From the NCBI RefSeq assembly GCF_051020985.1, contig NC_135010.1:4028001-4092000 (forward strand): a DNA stretch of 64,000 nt. Reading direction: 5' to 3'. How positions within the stretch are numbered: the first letter of the stretch is position 1; every line of letters begins with the position of its first letter. This DNA comes from Nomia melanderi. Taxonomy: Eukaryota; Arthropoda; Insecta; Hymenoptera; Halictidae. A model generated the notes under the pieces. The model did no database searches, was not told where the DNA came from, and worked only from the letters and a program-made list of their open reading frames with translations. A program made the position numbers and the translations under genes. This document shows, one piece after another, positions 12,441 to 21,959 of the stretch.

Positions 12441-12712
12441 GAGTTCTTAACCCCTTCTTCTGTAATAGTCAGGCTCGATTTTCAACCGATTTTGAATTCA
12501 TTTGATGACAATTTCCAATCGAATTCGATAGATCTGAAAGGTATTTATTTATTTTGAATATAAATGAAATATTAATTGTCAATTATCACCTTTAACCTTT
12601 AGAGTAAACGTAGACACTAAATAAGTGTCAGATTCTTTTCTTTTTTTACTAAATTATTAGCGATAAAGTAGTTCTGTTAGCACTTAACGTATCGAAACTT
12701 TGTGTATATCTA

Positions 12713-12929
12713 TACCTACTATCAGTCAAATAACTAGTTATAAAATCAGGGTAAACAAGTAACAGGATAAATATTTCTTATTGGAAATAGAAGCACAAGG
12801 AAAGACAAAAATTGAAAAATTAATTAATCTGGTAATATAGCAATTGATTTAATATTAAATGAATGAGGAGAATGCGGTATTTTAAATCAAATTTTCAAAC
12901 CAGTCACTTGGCGATACATTTTGTGTTAA
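12713..12929 (-). mobile_element. TTAA MITE, family 4, diverged copy
   Basis: Reverse orientation. It contains CAAATAACTAG, GGAAAGACAAAAATTGAAAA and CGATACATTTTGTGTTAA, which correspond to the family 4 copy at 28307-28560. The outer end at the left is not clear. Confidence 0.5.
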
Positions 12930-13559
12930 GCATAGGTGTGAAAGAAATCATAGATCAAGGGGTCAACTAATGAATAAAGGAATCTCAAAGAAATCAGAAT
13001 CAAATAATTTTTTTTAATTTATTAGTAACACAGCTTATATTCGTAATTTCTGGATTTTTCGTTTTTTAAAAATGATGGTGCGCGTTTTGATTTTATTACA
13101 TTGTATCATCAAATTTATATCAATTGAAAACTGATATTAATTATTTATCACTTTATATCAAAATTCCTATTATTACCTATAACATTTATTATAATAATTA
13201 GTATGACATGTATCATTAATTTACAGTAAAATTAAATTTTACCACAAAATTTATATTAATCCAATTTTTGATATATATAATTATTCCTTCGATTCTTCCA
13301 TTATATTTCTATGCTCAAAAGATTATCACTAGATTCCGAATCTTCATACAAATTCGAATTATTAAGAACACAATTAGAAAAACCGAATTCCAATAAAACA
13401 TAAACGATCAGATATTTCCTATGTATTGTCTAAATACATGTCTAAATACCTATGTATTGTATAAATGCAAATTGTACAATCTAATTATTACCTCCACCAA
13501 AATCAATATAATTTACTAAAATTCATTTATTATTTATCATTTATTATCAACATATCTAC

Positions 13560-14180
13560 CATTGCCCCATTTGTAATTTATACTTTCGAACTCAGAGGGG
13601 AACATATGTAATCCTGTTCGCCGAATAAATAAATAAATGAATCTAGATACAACAGACCCCGGGGTGCTAATAAATTGCAAAAAGAGCACGAGTGTGTATC
13701 CAGGGTTAATCTTATCGCGGATCTATGGAGATTGTTATGCATGAAATGCATTATGCGCGGCTTGGAACATGCGAAAGTGTAATGTGATTGGACACTTTGT
13801 ATTCGCAGTACACGGAGAAATCGAGGGGATCATGCCTGAGAAGAAAAGCCGTGGGGATGAGTACGGATTGCGGCGGCGTAATTGGCCAATCGGAATGCGG
13901 GACCATCAGGAATTCTCGCCCCGTTTCCTGTAATTCTTTCAATTCTGCCGATACTGACAAATTCCAGCTCGTTACCCGTCCAAAAAGTTGCACCGTGAGA
14001 CGGTAAGAACCGGCCATAACCGAATACGCTTGTTCCTTGAGAATTTACGAACGCGACAATGTAAGAGTGTGCCTGAGGACGATGGCCATCTTCATGAGCT
14101 TAATCGCATCGCTTGAGCGGAAAATATTTTTTCTGCTCGATGCGGTACGTGTGCAGGCCCATGGGTACTTTTATCTTGTT
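13560..14180. promoter_or_regulatory. GC-richer non-coding block, candidate enhancer
   Basis: It sits among very AT-rich flanks. It contains TTATGCATGAAATGCATTAT (a near-palindrome with ATGCAT) and several TTATC/GATAA motifs. Overlapping frames of 72 and 88 codons on opposite strands lack protein-like features. Confidence 0.3.
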
Positions 14181-15019
14181 GGTGATCAAGGAATTTTGTA
14201 TTTAGTCGGCTAGAAGACTTTCGATGTTTGGAAAGTCAAAAATTGTATTTTTGTAATAATTATGATTGAATAATATGTTTCGTGGGGAATTGGAGTTAGT
14301 TATGGAGTATTCGAAATTTTTAAAGTCGAAGTGTTTTAAATGATTTGTTGTATAGTATTGTCTGCTGAATGAAGTATGCTTTAGGTTTATGAGTAATATG
14401 TAAATTGTAATTATTGAAATTACTTAATTAAGCTATATTATGAATAGAGTGTGGAATGAAGTTAAGAGCTTTCTTTGTACGTTATTGTGAATTTTAATAA
14501 ATATACCGCATCATTTTGAAATCATGGAAATGGAAAATAGAAGTATGTACGAATTGCATCACTTGAACAAAACACATAATTTTCATTAAATTTTAGTTAA
14601 ATATCATTTTCTTTAGTTGATTAGATTAATTCACCTGTATATTCATTATAGGTGTAGTAATATCTTAAACGAATAATTTATTACCTCTATATTTTTTAAA
14701 TAAATAATATATTGATAAGAGAATATTTACAGTATTTATGTATGATATTTACATATACGAGTTACATGAATTAATACAGATGCAAAATATTATTTCAATA
14801 TTTGAATTGCATTATGTGTATCGGTAAATAATTCTCCATTCCACAGTACCCCGAAAAAATCAAAACCCTTTCACCAAACCAATTACTAGAATTTTATGGA
14901 AAAACAGTGAATTATTAATCGATACACAGTGAATTTAAATAAATATACATAAAGCAAAGTGTTTATCGAATTTTCAATTGATATTTGCTACGCTTACTTT
15001 TACTCCTTCTAACACTCCT

Positions 15020-15176
15020 TCTAACACCAGACTTACGGACATTCAAAAACAGGCAATTAAGATACCTATTCAAATAATTGCATCAATCCTTATCAATATG
15101 AAATTTTTCTAAATAATGTTTATGAAATTGAATATTCGTCAAATTTAACGGATTTCGTAAATCTGGTGCTAATTAC
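15020..15176 (+). mobile_element. Short inverted-repeat element, family 9
   Basis: Left tip CTAACACCAGACTTACGGAC and right tip GTAAATCTGGTGCTAA are inverted copies of each other. The stretch GATACCTATT to GCATCAATC matches the element at the right end of the window (63759 onward). Confidence 0.5.
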
Positions 15177-15563
15177 AAATAAAAATCTCTAGAACTCGAA
15201 TTATATTAACATTACTGTGTTAACTATTATTCTAGTTCTACTATTATTCTGTTATTAATTATATTTACAAAGACATAAACGTTACCATCTAGAAACTTGT
15301 AATGTTCCTTCTCAATAATTGAATTGTTACTAACAAATGGTACTTTAAACAATTTCTTTAACCGTTTCAACGTGGACCTTTTTTATTAGTATGCCAGAAA
15401 TGCAGGGTATATAATTTTATATACATATATACTTGTTATAAGCGTATAATTTTGTATTACTCAGTGTAAATGTATTTTGCAAAAATTGTACTGACAAACA
15501 ACGCGTTGTTCATACTGCTGAAACACGAGAGAAATGCGATTGTGGTCCTCCACAGTCAAACGG

Positions 15564-15934
15564 TTAACACTAAACGCACCGCGACCAGCTAAATGAGCCG
15601 TTTTAAAATTTGATTAAAAATTTTACGTTCTCTTTCGTTTGTCCTTTCTTCTCGTTCATTATATCAATTCCTATATTTTCCGATAAACTTTACTGATCTA
15701 TACTAATCCCTTAACCTATGATAATTCACTAAAAATAAACGAGAATCCCACATTCATCTATATCCATGTTTACTTTAAAGTGTAACAATTGATCTCAAGA
15801 GAATGGAGATTCAATTATTTTTGTTAATTTCAGAGATCTTCACCACGAGTCTAACATGATATTCTATGGCAAGGGGTTAATTAAGTTTCTTAATGTTTGT
15901 CTCTCTCAAAAAGTGCTGGTACATTTAGTGTTAA
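15564..15934 (+). mobile_element. TTAA MITE, family 4, interrupted by a nested family 3 copy
   Basis: Left tip TTAACACTAAACGCACCGCG; right tip RC TTAACACTAAATGTACCAGC. The body (CTTTCGTTTGTCCTTTCTT, TATATCAATTCCTATATTTT) is broken at 15711 by another TTAA element. Confidence 0.7.
15711..15880 (+). mobile_element. TTAA MITE, family 3, nested copy
   Basis: 170 bp from TTAACCTATGATAATTCACT to GGCAAGGGGTTAA, with the family 3 motif CACCACGAGTCTAACATGAT before the right end. It lies inside the family 4 element 15564-15934. Confidence 0.65.
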
Positions 15935-16417
15935 CTCTAAACCGGTTTTAACCAGTTAACTGTGTTTGACGAGTATACATGTCATTTTAAACCTCTAAAT
16001 GGTGCTAACATTTTCAACGATGGACTATTTAATTTTTTAGACAAACATGTAATTTTTCTTTCTTTCACTTTAATTTTTCGTATTATATATTACAAGTGCA
16101 TTCGTTCTGAATTTGATGAGTACACACTTCACTTTTTGATTTTATTGCGCGCGAAACGAGAAATTTTTCAAACTAAATTCCGTATTTAACGGGTTCAAGT
16201 TTGATATAAAATTCTGCGTTCTCTTCCGTTCATATAATTTCATATAAATTCCTATATTGTCCAATTAATCAGTTTTTAATTTTTGTCTTTCCTTTCGTTT
16301 CTATTTCCACTAAGAAAAATATATCGTCCAACTTATTTACCTTTATCTTGTAACCAGTTATTTGACTGGTTACCTTACGAATAAGTATTCAAAAGGTGCC
16401 AGTACGTTTAGTGTTAA
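15931..16417 (+). mobile_element. TTAA MITE, family 4, split by a family 1 insertion
   Basis: The left stub TTAACTCTAAACCGG (15931-15947) and the body from about 16198 (TTCTGCGTTCTCTTCCG, TTTTTGTCTTTCCTTTCG) to the right tip GTACGTTTAGTGTTAA (ends 16417) make one element interrupted at 15948-16197. The right end is four bases from the stop codon of the 403-aa protein gene. Confidence 0.65.
15948..16197 (+). mobile_element. TTAA MITE, family 1, nested copy
   Basis: It starts TTAACCAGTTAACTGTGTTT and ends in degraded form (TATTTAACGGGTTCA). It contains GATTTTATTGCGCGCG; on the minus strand this provides an AATAAA about 280 bases past the 403-aa gene's stop codon. Confidence 0.7.
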
Positions 16418-16421
16418 AGTC

Positions 16422-16937
16422 CTAAGAAGTCTTTCCATATTTCTCCGCGAAATTTTCGACTCCCTCGAGTATCCTTCCCGTAAAGTCCCACCAGCTTTCG
16501 TCGGTCTGCGATCTGGAGTGTCCAACAGCTTCCGCGAGGTGAGCCGGGAACGTGATCTTGTGTCTGGCTATGCTCTTCAGCACCAGCGCCGCGATGTAGA
16601 TGATGAAGTATATGCTGAAGTAGAGCGGAATGTACCAGAGCTTCTTCCCTATGAAATAATACGAGTACGGCCTCTTGTCCAGCCTCTGGTCGTTCATTTC
16701 CGGTTTCTCCGTGTGCTCGTGGTACTCGGGTATGTGGTCGTAGATCAGCTCGTGGTGGAAATCGTGATCGTGGTCGTGGTCGTAGCCAGGGTGGTCGTAA
16801 GGGGGATGATCCGGAGGAGCGGAATATTCGATGGGTTTCGGCGCCGGCGCGCTACCGTAAGATGAATCATCCGGAAAATCAGGGTAATCGGAATCGTGTG
16901 AGTCGAACGATGAATCCGGTTTGTAAGAATCTGGTGG
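16422..16937 (-). CDS. Coding exon 4 of the 403-aa protein: His/Asp cluster, membrane span, C-terminus
   Basis: 516 bases from the acceptor TTTCTTTCAG to the stop TAG. It encodes Pro/Asp/Ser sequence, the (Asp-His)n cluster, the membrane span and a tail containing ESWWDFTGRILEGVENFA. It is markedly GC-richer than its surroundings. The stop codon is four bases from a TTAA transposon end at 16414-16417. Confidence 0.9.
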   Translation of the reverse strand, partial: PPDSYKPDSSFDSHDSDYPDFPDDSSYGSAPAPKPIEYSAPPDHPPYDHPGYDHDHDHDFHHELIYDHIPEYHEHTEKPEMNDQRLDKRPYSYYFIGKKLWYIPLYFSIYFIIYIAALVLKSIARHKITFPAHLAEAVGHSRSQTDESWWDFTGRILEGVENFAEKYGKTS

Positions 16938-19900
16938 CTGAAAGAAAAATTGGGGAAGATCTGTTGAATTGTTTTAAGGATCTTCGATTGTTTGAAGTTA
17001 TATTCAGTTTTCTCATATTGTGTTGAAATTAATTTCATTTTATACGTTAAAGTTCTATGGTGAAAGAAGAATTGTAGAAGAAAATTATAGATATATTACT
17101 ACTTTTAAATTATTACTGTAAGAGCTAAAGACTTGATTCGCTGTTACTGTTGCCTGATTATAATTGTTAATACCATAAATAATCCTCACATTTAAAAAGG
17201 AAAAGTGTAATAGAATACCTGAATAGTCGATATGAATAATAGAACATCACCAAACTTTTAGTTTAGAATTTAGATTATGTGTTCAGATAATACTTATTTA
17301 GCTATTAGAAATTTTAAAGAAAAAAGTTTTTATTGTGAGAGAATGTCAAATATCTCAACTTGAGTTTTTTCGATACAGGGTCATAATTATAATTTTACGT
17401 CGATTATTTGAAAGAAAATTGACCATAATTTAAAACATTCTAGTATCGTTGATATAAATATTTGTTGAGGTGTCAAGCAAATTCTCCTTGAATATCGTCG
17501 ACTTCAAACGAGTCGAAACCTTCATTTTATGTTAGCTATAATCACTTCTAATGGTGTGGCGAACCACGCCCCACACCTAGAACTATTGACAAAAACCACA
17601 GTACTTAATGAAAAGCACTAACAGTCTGGGTTAGGTCTGAGTTAGTATCCTGTGTCGTTGAACTCATCTTGACGTCAGCTGCTAGACTATAAAGTTAAAA
17701 GTATATACGCGGAGTTATGATAATCTCTATATGTCATCACATTTGTCCGTGTAAATGGAACAGCATTCCTTTTTTAGTATTACATAATTTTTTAATTACT
17801 GTATCAACGATGCCTTAGATGTTAATCGTCATTCACTCTGTAACGAGTCTGTTCACTTCAACAGCGCGAGCAATGTGCTAGCCATTAACAATGTAACAAA
17901 AAATGTTACTAAACATTTTTTTCATTTAAGTATGCCACATCAGGTAATAGTAAATAATGCAATGAAGTTCATGTTCAGTTTTTTAGATTCAGCTATATAA
18001 TATTTCAAATGATAGTGTAATTGAACAAGTACTGTAATGTAATAATTTTACTTGTTATAGCAATGTTAGCATTAGTAGTATAATTTATAATAGAATTACA
18101 GTAATTCGTATGTTCAGTATAGTTGCACATTCGTGTAATTATAGATTCATAATGTCAAAAAGTAAAAACTTAAATAAAAAAATGAGACTTAGGGTAAGGA
18201 AATATTTCATATATATATATATTTATGTATGAAATATTTTATATATTGTATATTATAAAATATTTAATCTTGATTAATTCTTTAAGGAATGAATAGTTAC
18301 AGTAGAATAAGAAAACGCATTAATATAAAAAATGTATTAAGATTAAATTTAACAATGAATCTTTCTACATAAAGCAGGAAAATAATCAATTTTCTTCTTC
18401 TATTTCGTTTAAATGTTCACATTTCTTCTCCATTTTCTAGATAAATAACTATCTTGGAAAGATATTATCCTCTCCAACGTCTCAGAAACTTGAAAATCAA
18501 TACTTTCGTAACAGTCTACATAAATTTTAATGATAATTAAATGCACCAATCGTGTATGTATACTATCAATTTATTTCAAAATAGAGTTAATCGTTTATCT
18601 CTTTAGCCCGGGTACACTAAAAATCTTTTTTATTTCAAAAATTATTAATTCGAATCACCTCGTGATAACAATTAGATTGTTTCTGATGGCTTCATTTTTT
18701 CTACATCACGATTACTTCATCTTTTTCTCGTGGATATATTTTTCGTAACACATTCAAACAATAAACAACACGAATGAAAATTCCCACATTCTTTATTCAA
18801 TTTTAGAAATTAATTCATGAAGCAATAAGTTAAATGAAAATTCGGTCCTCGATCGATTAAGAATTCTTACCTTGTCACTGATTTCGAAGTCCGTGTAATC
18901 GCTCATTGACAGCGGCTTCGAGATGGGTTGGTCTGCAAGATAATCTGCCGGTTTCGGCATGGGATTATCACTGACGTACTTGGGAGGCTTCGAAATCGGT
19001 TTATCGTTTGAAAAATCCGGCGGTTTGTAGTCGTAGCTGGCTGGAAATGGTTGCTTCGAGAAATCGAACGTATCCGAGGACGAAGGGCCGCTGGGTGGTC
19101 CGCTGGGTGGACCGTTCGCTGAACTAATTGGTCCCAGTATCTGAACAGGTTTCGAAGTTTCCATCGCACTACTCGGTGGATCTTTATTTTTGTAAGGATT
19201 GAACGGGCCGGGATGATACCTGTCCTGAATTTTCTTTTTCGCGTTCAGTTTCGCTAGCATCTCGTAATCCAGCGTCGAATATCTATAAATTCGATGAAAC
19301 GATATAAACTCGGCCGATGCGCGCTATAAAGTTAACCGATGACGTCATTTCGTTAATGCAATTAATGTTACAGCATCGAAACAACATCGTAAATAAACTT
19401 GCACGAACCATTTTAGAATCTTAATTATTCTTATTGTTGATTGAAGTATGAAATTAAATAAGATGATAATCTTAATCGATTTTGAAGGAACAATTTCCTG
19501 TATGTGTTTTGTAGTTTTACTTATTTGTTAACAGAGAAACTGAAATTTTGATTTTGTTTATATATGAAATTGCAATATAATTATTACAATATCAGATTAC
19601 AATATCAAATATCATCGGTAATAGTACAACAGTTCTACTACTTGTGAGTCGTTTGCTATTTCTCATTATTTCATTATATTTCTTGTCATCATTATTTACA
19701 TAGATTCTCTGTTAACATTTCAAAACACTCTAAACGATTATTATTTTCTAATCCTTTAAAATAAAAATTTATGATTTTTCTTCGTACCTCGAACTGGATG
19801 TATAATCGACAGCCTCGCCACTTTGCAATTTCTGAGCTTTCGGCGCGATATAGACAGGAGACATCGTGATAGCAATGTTCTTCATGCCTCTACCCTCGTC

Positions 19901-20935
19901 ATCCGTCCCATTATTTCCAATTAAAATCCTTAAAAGTAAAGAAACCACTTTATCGATTCTTTCTCTAACAGTATCTTTAACATTAGCCCTACTGATTCGT
20001 CAAAATGGCGTGTATTAGTTTCCTTATTTTGCAACTATTAACATTTAAACAGCATCAAATATCCAACATGATTTGCAAAACAAATAGATCCACTTGAATA
20101 CTATAAGGAATACCAGAAAAAATGAATTGTATAATGGTTGTTTACAATCTGTATAAGTATTACATATTAATCGTACGAAATGCTCAGTAGTTTTAGTGTT
20201 AACACACATATTTTGACCTACATCAGAATTCTTATTTCGCAAGTATTTAAATTATGAAGTCGCTTCTGCGAAAGATATTAAATTAAATTTGTGTACCTGC
20301 ATAGATACAAGCCTAGGATACTTTTCAAATCTCAATAAACGTATTATTTTAATTTTTATAAAACATTTGAAATATTTCACTCTAATCACTCGGTAATTCT
20401 AGTGTTAATTTTCCTATTTGCAACGAATTAATCTGTTAAATGTGGAATTTAGTCTAAAAAATCTCTCGCTGTGCGCACAATAAAATTGAATAATAAGGTG
20501 TGTACTCGTCAAACCTTAATTAGATTCACCAATCCCATATGTATAATGTAATTTATTTCAAAATAGAGTTAACCGTTTACGTCTTTACTCTGAGTGTATT
20601 AAACATTTCTTTTATATTAAAAATTACTAATTCGAATCATTTTTAATGATTATTTGATTTTGCATTTAAATGGAAGTTTTTAAAATCAGTATATAACTGT
20701 TGCATTACTTTTCTCTACTTTTCGTTTTGTGGTGTCAATCGATTTGACCACTGAGTGGCTCAAATCATAGGTCAAGGGGTTAACAATCGTACCTGGTGAT
20801 CCAAGGCGTCTGATCGTTCCCGGATCCGGTATCCTCCCGTCCGTTCCTCGACACTTTCGCGTATGACATCACTTCCGGCAGAACCGAGGCGGCCGACAGA
20901 TTCGCTAGAAGAAGCGAAATTAATATGCGTATCAT
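16422..20935 (-). CDS. Secreted or single-pass membrane protein, Pro/Asp/His-rich, 403 aa, four coding exons
   Basis: Function unknown. Coding exons on the minus strand are 20935-20793, 19928-19788, 19282-18871 and 16937-16422 (143+141+412+516 = 1212 bases, 403 codons plus TAG). All junctions are GT-AG and in phase. Residues 1-17 are a signal peptide (MIRILISLLLANLSAAS). Residues 49-95 hold a short conserved-looking stretch (NIAITMSPVYIAPKAQKL). Residues 96-232 are Pro-rich, with three related units DKPISKPP, DNPMPKPA and DQPISKPL. Residues 233-312 are rich in Asp, His, Pro and Tyr (YDHDHDHDFHHE). One membrane span lies at about 333-352 (WYIPLYFSIYFIIYIAALVL), followed by a basic SIARHK and a 50-residue tail with an amphipathic end. 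The aromatic lead-in YSYYFIG echoes YYDFL in the 187-aa neighbour. A cuticle- or epidermis-associated role is possible for such compositions but is not shown here. Confidence 0.86.
18871..19282 (-). CDS. Coding exon 3 of the 403-aa protein: Pro-rich repeats
   Basis: 412 bases from an acceptor ending TATAG to the donor GTAAGAATTC. It begins YSTLDYEMLAKLNAKKKIQD, then a Gly/Pro/Ser stretch (PPSGPPSGPSSS), then three Pro-Lys units about 12 residues apart, each followed by Tyr or Met. Low-complexity character and tyrosine content suggest an extracellular disordered region. Confidence 0.88.
19788..19928 (-). CDS. Coding exon 2 of the 403-aa protein
   Basis: 141 bases (1 + 46 codons + 2) between the acceptor TTTTAAG and the donor GTACGAA. 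It encodes ILIGNNGTDDEGRGM, a hydrophobic IAITMSPVYIAP stretch, and a Ser-rich end. The N-G-T site is a possible glycosylation sequon. Confidence 0.85.
19977..20202 (+). mobile_element. TTAA MITE, family 2-like, in intron 1 of the 403-aa protein gene
   Basis: It runs from TTAACATTAGCCCTACTGAT to CTCAGTAGTTTTAGTGTTAA, 226 bp. The body is diverged, but the right tip is the family 2 consensus. Its right TTAA is also the left TTAA of the next copy. Confidence 0.55.
20199..20407 (+). mobile_element. TTAA MITE, family 2, tandem neighbour
   Basis: It shares the internal family 2 sequence (CAGAATTCTTATTTCGCAAG, TATTTAAATTATGAAG, AAATTAAATTTGTGTA) and ends CTCGGTAATTCTAGTGTTAA. The left tip is diverged beyond TTAACAC. 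Confidence 0.6.
20428..20517 (-). mobile_element. TTAA MITE, family 1, fragment
   Basis: Inverted copy of the family 1 right end (TTAATCTGTTAAATGTGGAA, AAAATCTCTCGCTGTGCGCA, GTGTGTACTCGTCAAAC). The rest is missing. Confidence 0.55.
20793..20935 (-). CDS. Coding exon 1 of the 403-aa protein: signal peptide
   Basis: The exon runs from ATG at 20935 to the donor GTACG, 47 codons plus 2 bases. The frame is decided by the downstream exon: only the frame starting MIRILISLLL joins exon 2 without a stop. A longer open frame over the same bases (start 21089) ends in the wrong phase and meets a stop six codons into exon 2. Confidence 0.85.
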
Positions 20936-20954
20936 CTTCTCCGGCAGCCAAAGA

Positions 20955-20992
20955 TGAATGATTGAGGAACTCCGGTTTGCGTCTTCTATATA
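20955..20992 (-). promoter_or_regulatory. Candidate TATA box and initiator of the 403-aa protein gene
   Basis: On the minus strand TATATAG lies at 20992-20986, and initiator-like TCAATCATTC lies about 30 bases downstream. This spacing would place transcription start near 20960 and leave a 5' UTR of only about 25 bases before the ATG at 20935. Confidence 0.4.
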
Positions 20993-21457
20993 GACTCGTA
21001 ACTGTATCTCGCCAGTTAGACCCTGGAAATTTACTGTCCGACTCTAATTTCGCTCGTACGCCATCTTCTACGGTATTAAGGATCTCCATTTCCTTCGTTT
21101 AAAGACGCTGTAACCGTCTACGAAAATACCCTTCGGTTCCTGTGCCATGAATCAAGATTAATCTTCTCGATTTTTCACGGATGAACGATATCAATGCGGT
21201 CTACTGGCGGACAAAAATATTACAGCGTACGCGGCGAGCGCTAATTGCTCGAGAAACGAGGGTTGACAAACTTGTTCTAATCTGTTTCGCAAACCACGGC
21301 ACACCGTTACGAGGATTCCGGGAGGAGGAAGGAAACAAACGATCGTTAATGCGTCCTTGACCGTGAAATCGTTTGATCCATATAGAATCGGACGAGGAAG
21401 TTCTCTTTTTTTTTGGTAAATGTTCTGATTCACGGATTTTTTTGTAATTCATTTGTT

Positions 21458-21939
21458 TTAATCAGTTAACTGCGTTTGACGAGTATACACATCATTTTAA
21501 TCTTTTAGCTACTATACGTCAGTATAGTGGCTTTCATGTATAACATCTTTTTGAACGGTTCGCTACTATAGCGGCACAATTCTTCTGTAGTTTAATTTAA
21601 CGTAATTGCACAGTGAAAGATTCTATCAGTCTCAAATCGCAGTGATACATTAATAATACGCAGACGGTGCCAAACCTTGCCATACAGAGGTATAGCTTCG
21701 AGGTTAATCTTTCTGTAGTTAAAAGGTTAAAGCTTGAAATGATACTAATTCTTTCAACTACGAGTTCTTTATTTTGTCAAATGAACATCTAATTCTTCGT
21801 TGTATAGATTTGAGTTTTCATTGAAATGTACTCTAGGTACATTCATTCTGTGTTTGACGAGTACACACCTAATTTTTTGATTTTATTGCACACAAAACGA
21901 GACATTTTTGAAACTAGATTCCACAGTTAACCTTGTTAA
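21458..21939 (+). mobile_element. TTAA MITE, family 1, carrying a nested TTAA element
   Basis: Left tip TTAATCAGTTAACTGCGTTT, right tip CCACAGTTAACCTTGTTAA. The usual 250-bp body is split after CACATCAT and resumes at AGCTTGAAATGATAC; 234 bp of unrelated sequence lie between. Confidence 0.8.
21497..21730 (+). mobile_element. TTAA MITE, family 10, nested in a family 1 copy
   Basis: Tips TTAATCTTTTAGCTACTATA and, inverted, TTAACCTTTTAACTACAGAA. It is flanked by TTAA on both sides. Removing it with one TTAA restores the family 1 sequence seen in sibling copies, so the target-site duplication is visible. Confidence 0.8.
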
Positions 21940-21959
21940 TAGGTTATTGTTGTGCCTGT

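Noticed and set aside
13751..14017. 88-codon minus frame and 72-codon plus frame over the same block
   Set aside because: Frames open on both strands reflect composition; no signal, domain or splice partner was found.
16362..16865. 167-codon plus-strand frame rich in Val and Arg
   Set aside because: Antisense to the Asp/His-rich exon; the Val/Arg runs are what the complement of GAC/CAC codons gives.
20772..21089. 105-codon minus-strand frame starting MEILNTVEDG
   Set aside because: It shadows exon 1 of the 403-aa gene. Its splice phase gives a stop soon after the next acceptor, while the frame from 20935 encodes a signal peptide and fits all exons.
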